NCBI GenBank assembly: GCA_013152625.1
Contig: JAADFY010000177.1
Coordinates: 1-18,345 of the forward strand
Source: Alphaproteobacteria bacterium
GTDB taxonomy: Bacteria > Pseudomonadota > Alphaproteobacteria > Rhizobiales > Devosiaceae
Direction of reading: 5' to 3'
DNA length: 18,345 nt
Shown here in pieces: positions 1 to 5,779 of the stretch. The number at the start of each line of letters is the position of its first letter. The first letter of the stretch is position 1. The notes under the pieces are model-generated. The model was not told where the DNA came from and made no database searches. It worked only from the letters and a program-made list of their open reading frames with translations. The position numbers and the translations under genes were made by a program.

Positions 1-65
1 GTCCTCATGTGAATGTTGAGGACATGCAATTTACGCACATAGTGGTGCCTGTCACCGAGCGGCAT
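1..65 (-). CDS. Possible 5' end of an unidentified gene, cut by the window edge
   Basis: On the minus strand an ATG at 65 is preceded by AAGG six bases upstream and stays open to the window edge. The 21 visible residues begin MPLGDRHHYVRKL. I do not recognise the protein. The frame is open back to a TAA near 106, so the start is uncertain. With so few codons this could be chance. The surrounding DNA carries short direct repeats, so a mobile-element gene is possible. Confidence 0.2.
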   Translation of the reverse strand, partial: MPLGDRHHYVRKLHVLNIHMR

Positions 66-582
66 TTTCAGCCTTGGGACCATGAATTCGGCGTTGGGCC
101 ATTATGTTCAGGGGCATTTTCTTGAAATTATTTCGCAGCCAGCGTCAGCGACCTGACACCCGAGCCTGGGGGCATCTGTGATATTGCCCGCCGAAGGGCT
201 TTCAACAGCCAGGGCCATTGCGGTCAGGGGCAACGCCTTATTCTGGGCTTCTTACAGACAAGCGTCCACGGACTTGATCGGTGGATGGCTGCCAGCGATC
301 AAACAAATAGTTAGGTTAGACAAGAATCTGGATCGCAATTTTGGTTCCGCCATAACAGGCCCCTTCCAGCAGCGCGGGCACATTGTCATAGACATAATCT
401 TCGGCATTACGATCCAAATTTCAATTGCAGCAGAAGCAGGCCGAAATCAATCAGGTAATGCTCCCCGCAATGGCTGTCGGCCCCATGGGCGCCGAACCGG
501 TGTCTTTACATAGCTCGCTATACCTCTTGCGCTACCGGCACACGGCCTGGCCATCCTGCAACAAGGATGCTTGCTGGATCCG
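66..582. other. About 520 bp without an intact gene; possible decayed mobile DNA
   Basis: No frame on either strand gives a convincing complete protein. GGCATTTTC occurs at 61-69 and 113-121, and TTGGG followed by CAT-like sequence occurs at 74 and 94; repeats of this sort are common near ends of insertion sequences. On the minus strand the stretch of about 412 down to 321 reads LDRNAEDYVYDNVPALLEG and on to a stop. It is protein-like, but a stop codon lies just upstream, so it may be a broken gene fragment. The stretch is AT-richer than the rest of the window. No function can be assigned. Confidence 0.35.
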
Positions 583-729
583 TTACCATTCAATGACCGG
601 CAGCGGTTCAGTTTTAAGTATCTCGCGGAGTGCGATCTCCATTTGGGCGGCAATGACAGGATCAGTTATTTCTGTCCAAGCCAGGCCGGCCAACTCAATC
701 CAGTATTCTTGTAAAAGGCGTGTTTCCAT
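583..729 (-). CDS. Small 48-aa protein of unknown function, downstream of the AlpA-like gene
   Basis: An ATG at 729 opens a 48-codon frame ending in TAA at 583-585. It begins METRLLQEYWIELAGLAW and ends EPLPVIEW. The composition is acidic, with regularly spaced Leu, Ile and Ala that suggest mostly helical structure. There is no signal peptide or membrane segment. A weak GGGTGG lies directly before the ATG. It follows the AlpA-like gene on the same strand, separated by a 12-bp-stem hairpin, so both may be one transcript of an integrated element. Small uncharacterised proteins beside AlpA-type regulators are common in such elements. I do not recognise the family; the call rests on codon-like composition, frame and neighbours. 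Confidence 0.45.
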   Translation of the reverse strand: METRLLQEYWIELAGLAWTEITDPVIAAQMEIALREILKTEPLPVIEW

Positions 730-774
730 CCACCCATTTTACCACATCTCGGGTCTGTCGGCTTTTCGGCAAGG

Positions 775-809
775 TGGGGTGACCGGAATATGCACTCCCG
801 GTCACCCCA
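775..809. repeat. Perfect 12-bp inverted repeat between the AlpA-like gene and the small ORF
   Basis: TGGGGTGACCGG (775-786) and its exact complement CCGGTCACCCCA (798-809) flank an 11-base loop. No T-run follows on either strand, so it is not a classic Rho-independent terminator. It lies 7 bp beyond the AlpA-like stop codon and 45 bp before the small ORF start. It could be an mRNA processing or attenuation structure, or a protein-binding site of the element. Confidence 0.6.
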
Positions 810-816
810 GCTCCGT

Positions 817-1014
817 TTAGGAGCGACGGTCAGACGTTTCTCGACGGTCAATGCGTTGTTGGATCCAGTCCAGCACCTCGTCTTCAACCCATCCCACCCT
901 GTTGGCACCTAGCCGTACCCGTTTGGGGAACTGGCCGGCCGCTTCCAGGCGTGCAATGTGTTGAGGCGAATACAGGACCATCTCCTTTAATTGCCGTTTC
1001 GATAATAGTCTCAT
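817..1014 (-). CDS. AlpA-family small DNA-binding protein (excisionase / regulator-like)
   Basis: A 65-residue protein with the AlpA/MerR-type winged-helix layout: an N-terminal MRLLSKRQLKEMV segment, then a recognition-helix region SPQHIARLEAAGQFPKRVRLG (about 16-36), a wing NRVGW (38-42), and a C-terminal VEDEVLDWIQQRI helix (43-55), as in AlpA. Such proteins are known as activators of integrase genes or as excisionases in prophages and integrative elements. The start at 1014 is chosen because GGGAG lies 8 bp upstream; an ATG at 1041 would extend it by nine residues through an inverted repeat. It sits about 200 bp from a tRNA 3'-end-like sequence, which fits an element boundary. No integrase gene is visible inside the window. 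The basic tail RRETSDRRS is probably disordered. Confidence 0.8.
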   Translation of the reverse strand: MRLLSKRQLKEMVLYSPQHIARLEAAGQFPKRVRLGANRVGWVEDEVLDWIQQRIDRRETSDRRS

Positions 1015-1022
1015 CTCGATAA

Positions 1023-1070
1023 CTCCCAGTGTTGGGAGCATCGCGATGCTCGGGACCGATTTACCCCGAG
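1023..1070. promoter_or_regulatory. Cluster of three inverted repeats at the AlpA-like gene start; possible operator
   Basis: CTCCCA/TGGGAG (1023-1028, 1033-1038, loop GTGT), the perfect 12-bp palindrome GCATCGCGATGC (1038-1049), and CTCGGG/CCCGAG (1049-1054, 1065-1070) lie end to end directly upstream of the AlpA-like start. The first overlaps the ribosome-binding region. An autoregulatory or excisionase-binding role is inferred from position only. Confidence 0.4.
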
Positions 1071-1163
1071 GCGTGACAGGTCTAACATTTTGTGCAAAAA
1101 AGTTGTCAGGATATTCCCTGCTTGGGACTCATACTTGTGAAACAATCCCACGCGGGGGTAATT

Positions 1164-1209
1164 GTTGGGGTAGAATTCCAAACCCAACTCCGATAACTCT
1201 GTTGTTATC
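1164..1209. repeat. Two inverted repeats next to the putative attachment site
   Basis: GTTGGG (1164-1169) pairs with CCCAAC (1183-1188), and GATAAC (1192-1197) with GTTATC (1204-1209). They end 12 bp before the tRNA-3'-like stretch, on its element side. Recombinase arm-type or excisionase sites often lie there, but nothing in the sequence proves binding. Confidence 0.35.
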
Positions 1210-1220
1210 AAAGCGTTATA

Positions 1221-1248
1221 GTGGTGTTCGAGTCTTCTCCAGGCACCA
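1221..1248 (+). other. tRNA 3'-end-like fragment; candidate attachment site (attL/attR)
   Basis: The stretch contains a T-loop-like TTCGAGT, an acceptor-like strand TCCAGGC, a discriminator A and an encoded CCA, in the right order and near-right spacing. It most resembles the 3' end of a tRNA-Leu gene. No matching 5' half (expected acceptor strand GCCTGGA) was seen upstream. T-stem pairing is poor (only about three of five pairs), so it is not part of a working tRNA here. Integrative elements commonly enter tRNA 3' ends and leave such a partial copy at the far end. With the AlpA-like gene to the left, the element would lie left and the original chromosome right. The exact core cannot be set without the other junction. 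Confidence 0.5.
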
Positions 1249-1251
1249 TTA

Positions 1252-1284
1252 TTTCGCTCGCGGCTATTCCGCCTCTGGCGGGCC
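1252..1284 (+). repeat. Dispersed intergenic repeat, family A, copy 1
   Basis: This 33-bp stretch matches 18224-18256 at 31 of 33 positions. It contains a short hairpin CCGCC-TCT-GGCGG. It lies in a GC-rich tract (to about 1330) with further small palindromes such as GGCGC-TT-GCGCC. Both copies are outside genes, as expected for a short palindromic repeat family of alphaproteobacteria. Confidence 0.75.
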
Positions 1285-1395
1285 TCCGCGAGGGCGGCGC
1301 TTGCGCCGGCTCGCGTTGAAGCTCGCTGGTGAGTTCAAGGTTTCTCCCTTGAGTGGCACCAGGACCATTTTCCGTAGATGAACATAATTCCTCTT

Positions 1396-1421
1396 AAACC
1401 CCTGTTTTTACGGGGTTTTTG
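1396..1421 (+). terminator. Rho-independent terminator
   Basis: AAACCCC (1396-1402) pairs with GGGGTTT (1412-1418) around a T-rich loop, and the T-run extends to 1420. Only the plus strand has the T-run. The nearest upstream plus-strand unit is the tRNA-3'-like fragment at 1221-1248, so this may be the terminator of the original tRNA gene, now separated from it by a repeat. Confidence 0.75.
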
Positions 1422-1494
1422 TATTGAGCCTGGCACGCGCCACACCCGGAACGAGGAAACAAATTCGCCTACGGGCAACCCGGCGCCGGAATAG

Positions 1495-1536
1495 GGCGAA
1501 ACGGGCGGGGTATTTTGGCCCCCGGCCCGTTTCGCC
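1495..1536. repeat. Long perfect inverted repeat / stable hairpin
   Basis: GGCGAAACGGGC (1495-1506) and GCCCGTTTCGCC (1525-1536) are exact complements. Inside, GGGG (1507-1510) can pair with CCCC (1520-1523) past one bulged G, extending the stem to 16 pairs. No T-run follows on either strand. It may be part of an RNA or a palindromic repeat unit. Confidence 0.7.
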
Positions 1537-1599
1537 TGATCAAACCCAAAACCGGTGCACACCGCCTGGGAAACCTGAAGTGGACCGGGCACCGCACCT

Positions 1600-1621
1600 A
1601 GCGGGCGGCCCGCTCTTTTTT
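1600..1621 (+). terminator. Rho-independent terminator, plus strand
   Basis: AGCGGG (1600-1605) pairs with CCCGCT (1609-1614) around CGG, followed by CTTTTTT. The minus strand has no T-run after the stem, so it does not serve the minus-strand gene ending at 1651. It faces that gene and would stop transcripts from entering it antisense. Confidence 0.75.
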
Positions 1622-1650
1622 CAAGCTGTTACCCAAGTTTTCCGCCCGGT

Positions 1651-2526
1651 TCAGCTGGCGCCAAAAAACCGGTTACCTTCAAGTTTGGCATTGCCATAGA
1701 AGTTGACATGTATGAACGGCTGGTCGTTGCCATTGGGCAGGGTGACGCCGGTGGGAACCGGGCTGGCAATCATGCCGTCCGGCGAGCCTTTGACCGGCGG
1801 CATGGCGAGGTGAATTTCCAGCTCATCGGGCCTGGCAACACCAAAGCCGGCCATGAAATCATCATCCCGGGTCCGCTCGGACACCATGATGTGCACCATG
1901 CGGTTGCTGTCGATCATTTCACCGTCCACATAAATGGTGCCCATTCCCCAGACGGTAATATAGGAGAATTCCTCGGCCACCAGCGGCGTGCCGATACCGG
2001 TAGCGCCATGCATGAGAACATTGGTTCCAACGCCGCCAAAGAACGGGTGGTCCGGCCCCACGGACATGACCTTGTTCATGGTAACGCGAATGGTCTGGCC
2101 GGCCGGGCTGACAAACGAAGCGTCCATGTCCACCTCGTCGAGGGAACCGGGCATGTCCTTGGCGGTCAGATCGCGCACCTGCATGGTAAAGCTGCCGGTT
2201 GTCATCTCGATATTGTTGGAAAACATCGCCGGGTTCTTGATGGTGGTAAAACTTGACCCGTCATCGCTGATCAGGCGGTTGGCCAGGGGCAGCAGATCCA
2301 CATTGATCGGTGCGTCCGGTGTTCCAAACAGAGCCGGGTCCAGTTCCCGGCGGTCGGGAAACTGCCAAATTGCGGTGCCATCCGCCGAAGTGGACATAGC
2401 GCCCGGCCCGGCCCACATGCCGCTCGCATCGGCCTGAGCGCTACCAACAGATGCCAGCGACGCCAACAGGGTTGCCGCCAGGGCAAGCGTCGATACGCCC
2501 CAAGATGTTTTGGACAATATATTCAT
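1651..2526 (-). CDS. Exported methionine-rich protein of unknown function
   Basis: A 291-residue protein. A basic start MNILSKTSW and a hydrophobic core (about 11-28) ending at an A-Q-A site near residue 32 give a clear Sec signal peptide, so the mature protein is periplasmic or extracellular. The start at 2526 has GGGAG seven bases upstream; an in-frame ATG at 2577 is less likely. The protein has 18 methionines, several close together (residues 101-125 and 195-214), and scattered histidines. There is one conspicuous stretch GPDHPFFGGVGTNVLMHG (157-174). No cysteine, lipobox or known catalytic motif is visible. It follows a cytochrome c gene on the same strand by 149 bp, so both may be co-transcribed. 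Methionine and histidine enrichment beside a cytochrome hints at copper or redox work, but I do not recognise the family. Confidence 0.8.
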   Translation of the reverse strand: MNILSKTSWGVSTLALAATLLASLASVGSAQADASGMWAGPGAMSTSADGTAIWQFPDRRELDPALFGTPDAPINVDLLPLANRLISDDGSSFTTIKNPAMFSNNIEMTTGSFTMQVRDLTAKDMPGSLDEVDMDASFVSPAGQTIRVTMNKVMSVGPDHPFFGGVGTNVLMHGATGIGTPLVAEEFSYITVWGMGTIYVDGEMIDSNRMVHIMVSERTRDDDFMAGFGVARPDELEIHLAMPPVKGSPDGMIASPVPTGVTLPNGNDQPFIHVNFYGNAKLEGNRFFGAS

Positions 2527-2675
2527 GTTTTTTCTCCCACAATTTGCCAGCCCAGGGGCCGGATATGTCAAAAACACCTAGCAGCTAACGCCTATGCTGG
2601 CGGTAACAGGTGGTGCAAATGTTTGTGTGGGTGTCGCGATCTGGAGGGCAGAAAAATTGCCGTGCCGGTGACCTC

Positions 2676-3116
2676 TTACATTTCGTGTGGCAGGGTTTCG
2701 ATACCGTTGGCTTGCTGCAATTCGCGCACATAGCGCACAATTGCAATCAGTTCGCCATCGGTCACATCAGGCCGGAAGGGCATGTTGCCAAAGGTCCAGT
2801 GATGCTGGGGCACACCCTGCCTGACTGCCCGGTAAAACGATTCATCGGAATGATGACCGGGGTTATAAATGTCGTTGACCAAAGGGGGGCCTCTGTCGGT
2901 CCCGGCGGCGTTTGTGCCATGGCACACGGCGCAACTGACATCATAGGCCGCATTGCCGCGCACCGCCAGAGGTGACAGTTCGGGCACGTTGACAACCAGT
3001 ATCTCCGGCGGGCCGGGCGGCGGGCTGAACCAGCCGCCGGTATAGGCCACAGCTCCACCAAATACGAGCAATCCGGCCAGGATACCGATCTGTACCCGTC
3101 GGTCTGATAATTTCAT
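2676..3116 (-). CDS. Membrane-anchored class I c-type cytochrome
   Basis: A 146-residue monohaem cytochrome. One uncleaved hydrophobic helix (about 9-28) is followed by a proline-rich linker SPPPGPP and a periplasmic haem domain. The haem-binding CAVCH is at 62-66, and the likely axial methionine is M112 in FGNMPF. The C-terminal helix TDGELIAIVRYVRELQ (119-134) is typical of the fold. Conserved RGPPLV and YNPGHHSDESF lie between. It would carry electrons on the periplasmic face of the inner membrane; the partner is not shown. It is divergent from a ferric-reductase-like membrane protein (3469) and precedes an exported methionine-rich protein on its own strand. The start at 3116 gives the membrane anchor; its ribosome site is weak. 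Confidence 0.9.
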   Translation of the reverse strand: MKLSDRRVQIGILAGLLVFGGAVAYTGGWFSPPPGPPEILVVNVPELSPLAVRGNAAYDVSCAVCHGTNAAGTDRGPPLVNDIYNPGHHSDESFYRAVRQGVPQHHWTFGNMPFRPDVTDGELIAIVRYVRELQQANGIETLPHEM

Positions 3117-3468
3117 TTCTTCAGGTCTCCAGTCCGCAATCTTTTTTCATACGACGTATTTATGACGTTATGACATGAATCAATTCGTTTGCCCCATGCG
3201 GCATTGTGTTCATCGGAAGAACACAAAATTGTCGTTTTCCCATTTTCATTTCCCTGTCAATCTTGACCGCACGATCCCCAATATAGCGCGGGGCAGGCTG
3301 GAAGAGCTGGTTTTAACCAGCGCCACGGCGGCCCTGCAACACGGGGATTATATCTTGATCTGCTAATTTCGCATGGTTTGGGGCGCGGTCTTGACAACAG
3401 GCGTTGCGGGTCCGCGGACGGATTGCGGCCCATGACGAAAATGTGAACAACAAAGGGCACTTCGAAAA
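3117..3468. promoter_or_regulatory. 352-bp divergent intergenic region, cytochrome c / ferric-reductase-like gene
   Basis: This AT-richer gap must hold promoters for both divergent genes. Near the cytochrome side are a short palindrome ATACGACGTAT (3149-3159) and a tandem repeat TTATGAC-G-TTATGAC (3160-3174), a possible regulator site. A TTGACA at 3391-3396 has no good -10 partner. A 63-codon plus-strand frame at 3175-3366 lacks a ribosome site and protein-like composition, so it is not called. Confidence 0.4.
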
Positions 3469-4206
3469 ATGAGCGATGCTACGAGCAATACGGGCGGGTT
3501 TTTTCGCCGATTTACCATCGGATGGAAAACCCGACATCTGGTAACCTTGCTGATTGCGGTCCTTGGCACATACGCCTTTCTGGAATCCCGCGCCCAATGG
3601 TCGGAAATGCACCGATGGAACCGGGCGGTGGGTGACATGAGCTTGGTCATGGTCGCTGTTTCCATGGTCATTGGCCCTTTATCGCGCCTTATGCCCAGAT
3701 TTCGGCTGGCAATTCCGTGGCGGCGCGAATTCGGCATTTACGGCGTGATCCTGGCCGCCATTCATACCACCATAATTCTTGTGGGCTGGGTGCAGTGGGA
3801 TTTCCTGCGCCTGTTCGGTTACGAGCTTCATCCTTCGGGCGTTTATGTCATGTTCCAGCAAGGCTTCGGGCTGGCCAACATCATTGGCATCATTGCGATG
3901 CTTTATGGCATTGTTCTGGCGCTGTCCTCCAGCAACTGGAGCCAGCGCATGCTTGGGGGGCCGGTCTGGAAATTCCTGCAGCAAAGCGCCTATGTGCTGT
4001 GGATGCTGATCGTGGTGCATACCGCCTATTTTCTCTATATCCATTTCCAGGATTTTCATCGCCCGACCCCGGAGCCGAACTGGGCCCAGATCCCGTTTGC
4101 CATTCTGGTGGGGGTGGTGGTCGTGCTCCAGCTGGCCGCATTTCTTAAAACCTGGAAGTCACGGCGCAACCGGGCAGCACCGGATCAGGTGTCTGCGACG
4201 GGTTAA
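3469..4206 (+). CDS. Ferric-reductase-like transmembrane protein (haem b membrane domain)
   Basis: A 245-residue integral membrane protein with about six helices (near 25-40, 55-75, 88-107, 132-152, 171-191, 208-227), matching the ferric reductase-like transmembrane domain. Features of the family: the RREFGIYG motif (85-92) leading into a helix with H99, and WKFLQQSAYVLW (167-178) leading into a helix with H184 and H192. These histidines are likely haem ligands. There is no FAD/NAD(P)H domain, so electrons must come from or go to another protein. MsrQ (partner of methionine sulfoxide reductase MsrP) has the same fold, but no msrP is adjacent. The divergent cytochrome c gene suggests a shared electron-transfer role. 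Exact function is open. Confidence 0.8.
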   Translation: MSDATSNTGGFFRRFTIGWKTRHLVTLLIAVLGTYAFLESRAQWSEMHRWNRAVGDMSLVMVAVSMVIGPLSRLMPRFRLAIPWRREFGIYGVILAAIHTTIILVGWVQWDFLRLFGYELHPSGVYVMFQQGFGLANIIGIIAMLYGIVLALSSSNWSQRMLGGPVWKFLQQSAYVLWMLIVVHTAYFLYIHFQDFHRPTPEPNWAQIPFAILVGVVVVLQLAAFLKTWKSRRNRAAPDQVSATG

Positions 4207-4237
4207 ACCGGTTCGATTTCGCCAACCCGGAAAGCAT

Positions 4238-4283
4238 CACCCACCCGGTGGTGCAGTCCGGGTGGGCGTGCCGGGTGGGCGTG
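4238..4283. repeat. Hairpin and tandem 13-bp repeat between convergent genes
   Basis: CCCACCCGG (4240-4248) pairs with CCGGGTGGG (4258-4266) over a 9-base loop. The unit CCGGGTGGGCGTG is then repeated in tandem (4258-4270, 4271-4283). It lies between the 3' ends of two convergent genes. It may act as a transcription barrier, though no T-run follows. Confidence 0.55.
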
Positions 4284-4295
4284 CCGGGGACCGTT

Positions 4296-4823
4296 TTAAC
4301 GGGTAAAGGGGACCGAGGTGGTCATGGTCACATCGGAATCGTTGAATACCACATCGAATTCCACCGTGATCTGACCGTCCTTTAGAATAATCTGAGAACC
4401 GATGGTCATGTCATTGCCTTCGTCGTCGATCTCGCGCTTGCGCAGGTCAAACACAATGGCGTTTCCCCGTTTTCGGCCAACGCTATCGCCGCGAAACCCG
4501 ACACTGGAGGTCATGGCCGCTTCATATTGGCGTGCGGCATCATTGTAGGCCATTGTGCCCCGCACCGACAGGTTGACCCCCACCAGCCCGCAACGACCGG
4601 TGAAAATGATTTTCGACTGATTACGCCTGACAATGGTCAACCGGCATCTGAAATCTTCGGGCTCATCGCCGCCGGTCAGCAGACCGCTGCCCTTCCAGTC
4701 GCCCACATAGGACTGCAACAAAGCGCTTTCGGCCGGCCCCGCAAGAACCGGTGCGGCCAGGGCCAGAGGCAACAAAAAACCGGCGACCGCGAAAAAACGA
4801 CGTGCATTTTTCAGTTCAGGCAT
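4296..4823 (-). CDS. Small exported protein of unknown function, likely beta-rich
   Basis: A 175-residue protein from the ATG at 4823, chosen because GGAG lies 9 bases upstream; frames open further up (to 4919) lack this. The signal peptide is clear: MPELKNARRF, a hydrophobic stretch, then APVLA before GPAES, giving a mature protein of about 147 residues. The mature part begins LQSYVGDWKGSGLLTG and alternates polar and hydrophobic residues in beta-strand fashion, with two cysteines (C60, C78) that could form a disulfide. The 'GDW-G-G' opening and strand pattern recall small lipocalin-like periplasmic proteins of alphaproteobacteria, many of unknown role. It is divergent from ybbA, with 191 bp between. 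No catalytic motif is visible. Confidence 0.8.
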   Translation of the reverse strand: MPELKNARRFFAVAGFLLPLALAAPVLAGPAESALLQSYVGDWKGSGLLTGGDEPEDFRCRLTIVRRNQSKIIFTGRCGLVGVNLSVRGTMAYNDAARQYEAAMTSSVGFRGDSVGRKRGNAIVFDLRKREIDDEGNDMTIGSQIILKDGQITVEFDVVFNDSDVTMTTSVPFTR

Positions 4824-5014
4824 ATCAAAAATCTCCAACATAGAGCGGATGCTCACCACAGCGCCCCCGCTTATGGGTTTGGCACCCACGGTATCGCGAA
4901 CCGGGCAGAACGGCAACATATCCCCTGTCCGGGGGACAATGACTTGGTGCTGTGCCGAATCCGCGTTAAGAGGACTGGCTCAAAAAACTGAATCAATTGC
5001 CAGGTGCCACCTGA

Positions 5015-5775
<761 letters not shown>

Positions 5776-5779
<4 letters not shown>

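Larger units (their letters stand above)
1422..1621 (+). ncRNA. Candidate non-coding RNA between two plus-strand terminators
   Basis: This 200-bp gap has no plausible protein but contains a very stable hairpin (1495-1536) and ends in a well-formed terminator (1600-1621) whose T-run is only on the plus strand. No plus-strand gene lies upstream to need that terminator. Other small pairings (CGGG-CAA-CCCG near 1471-1481, CGGTG-CA-CACCG near 1552-1563) suggest a structured transcript. I find no match by eye to RNase P RNA, SRP RNA, tmRNA, 6S or a known riboswitch core, and no clear promoter. It could instead be repeat-derived DNA. Confidence 0.25.

Noticed and set aside
1046..1381. 111-codon plus-strand open frame
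   Set aside because: It runs through palindromes, the tRNA-like fragment and a GC-rich repeat, has no ribosome site and no protein-like pattern.
1221..1421. tmRNA (permuted) or complete tRNA gene
   Set aside because: The CCA-ending fragment has no pairing 5' strand, the T-stem is poor, and no tag-peptide coding stretch or GGGG start of a tmRNA is present.
1422..1621. RNase P, SRP or 6S RNA
   Set aside because: Key conserved segments of RNase P and SRP RNA are not found, and the length and pattern do not fit a 6S hairpin; left as an unassigned candidate.
1708..2256. 182-codon plus-strand frame opposite the exported protein gene
   Set aside because: The minus strand has a signal peptide, strong ribosome site and coherent protein; the plus frame is its antisense shadow, rich in His and Gly.
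3175..3366. 63-codon plus-strand ORF in the divergent gap
   Set aside because: No ribosome site and no recognisable composition; it lies where divergent promoters must be.
3469..4206. Assignment as MsrQ
   Set aside because: The fold is shared but no msrP neighbour exists and the adjacent gene is a cytochrome c; kept as ferric-reductase-like.
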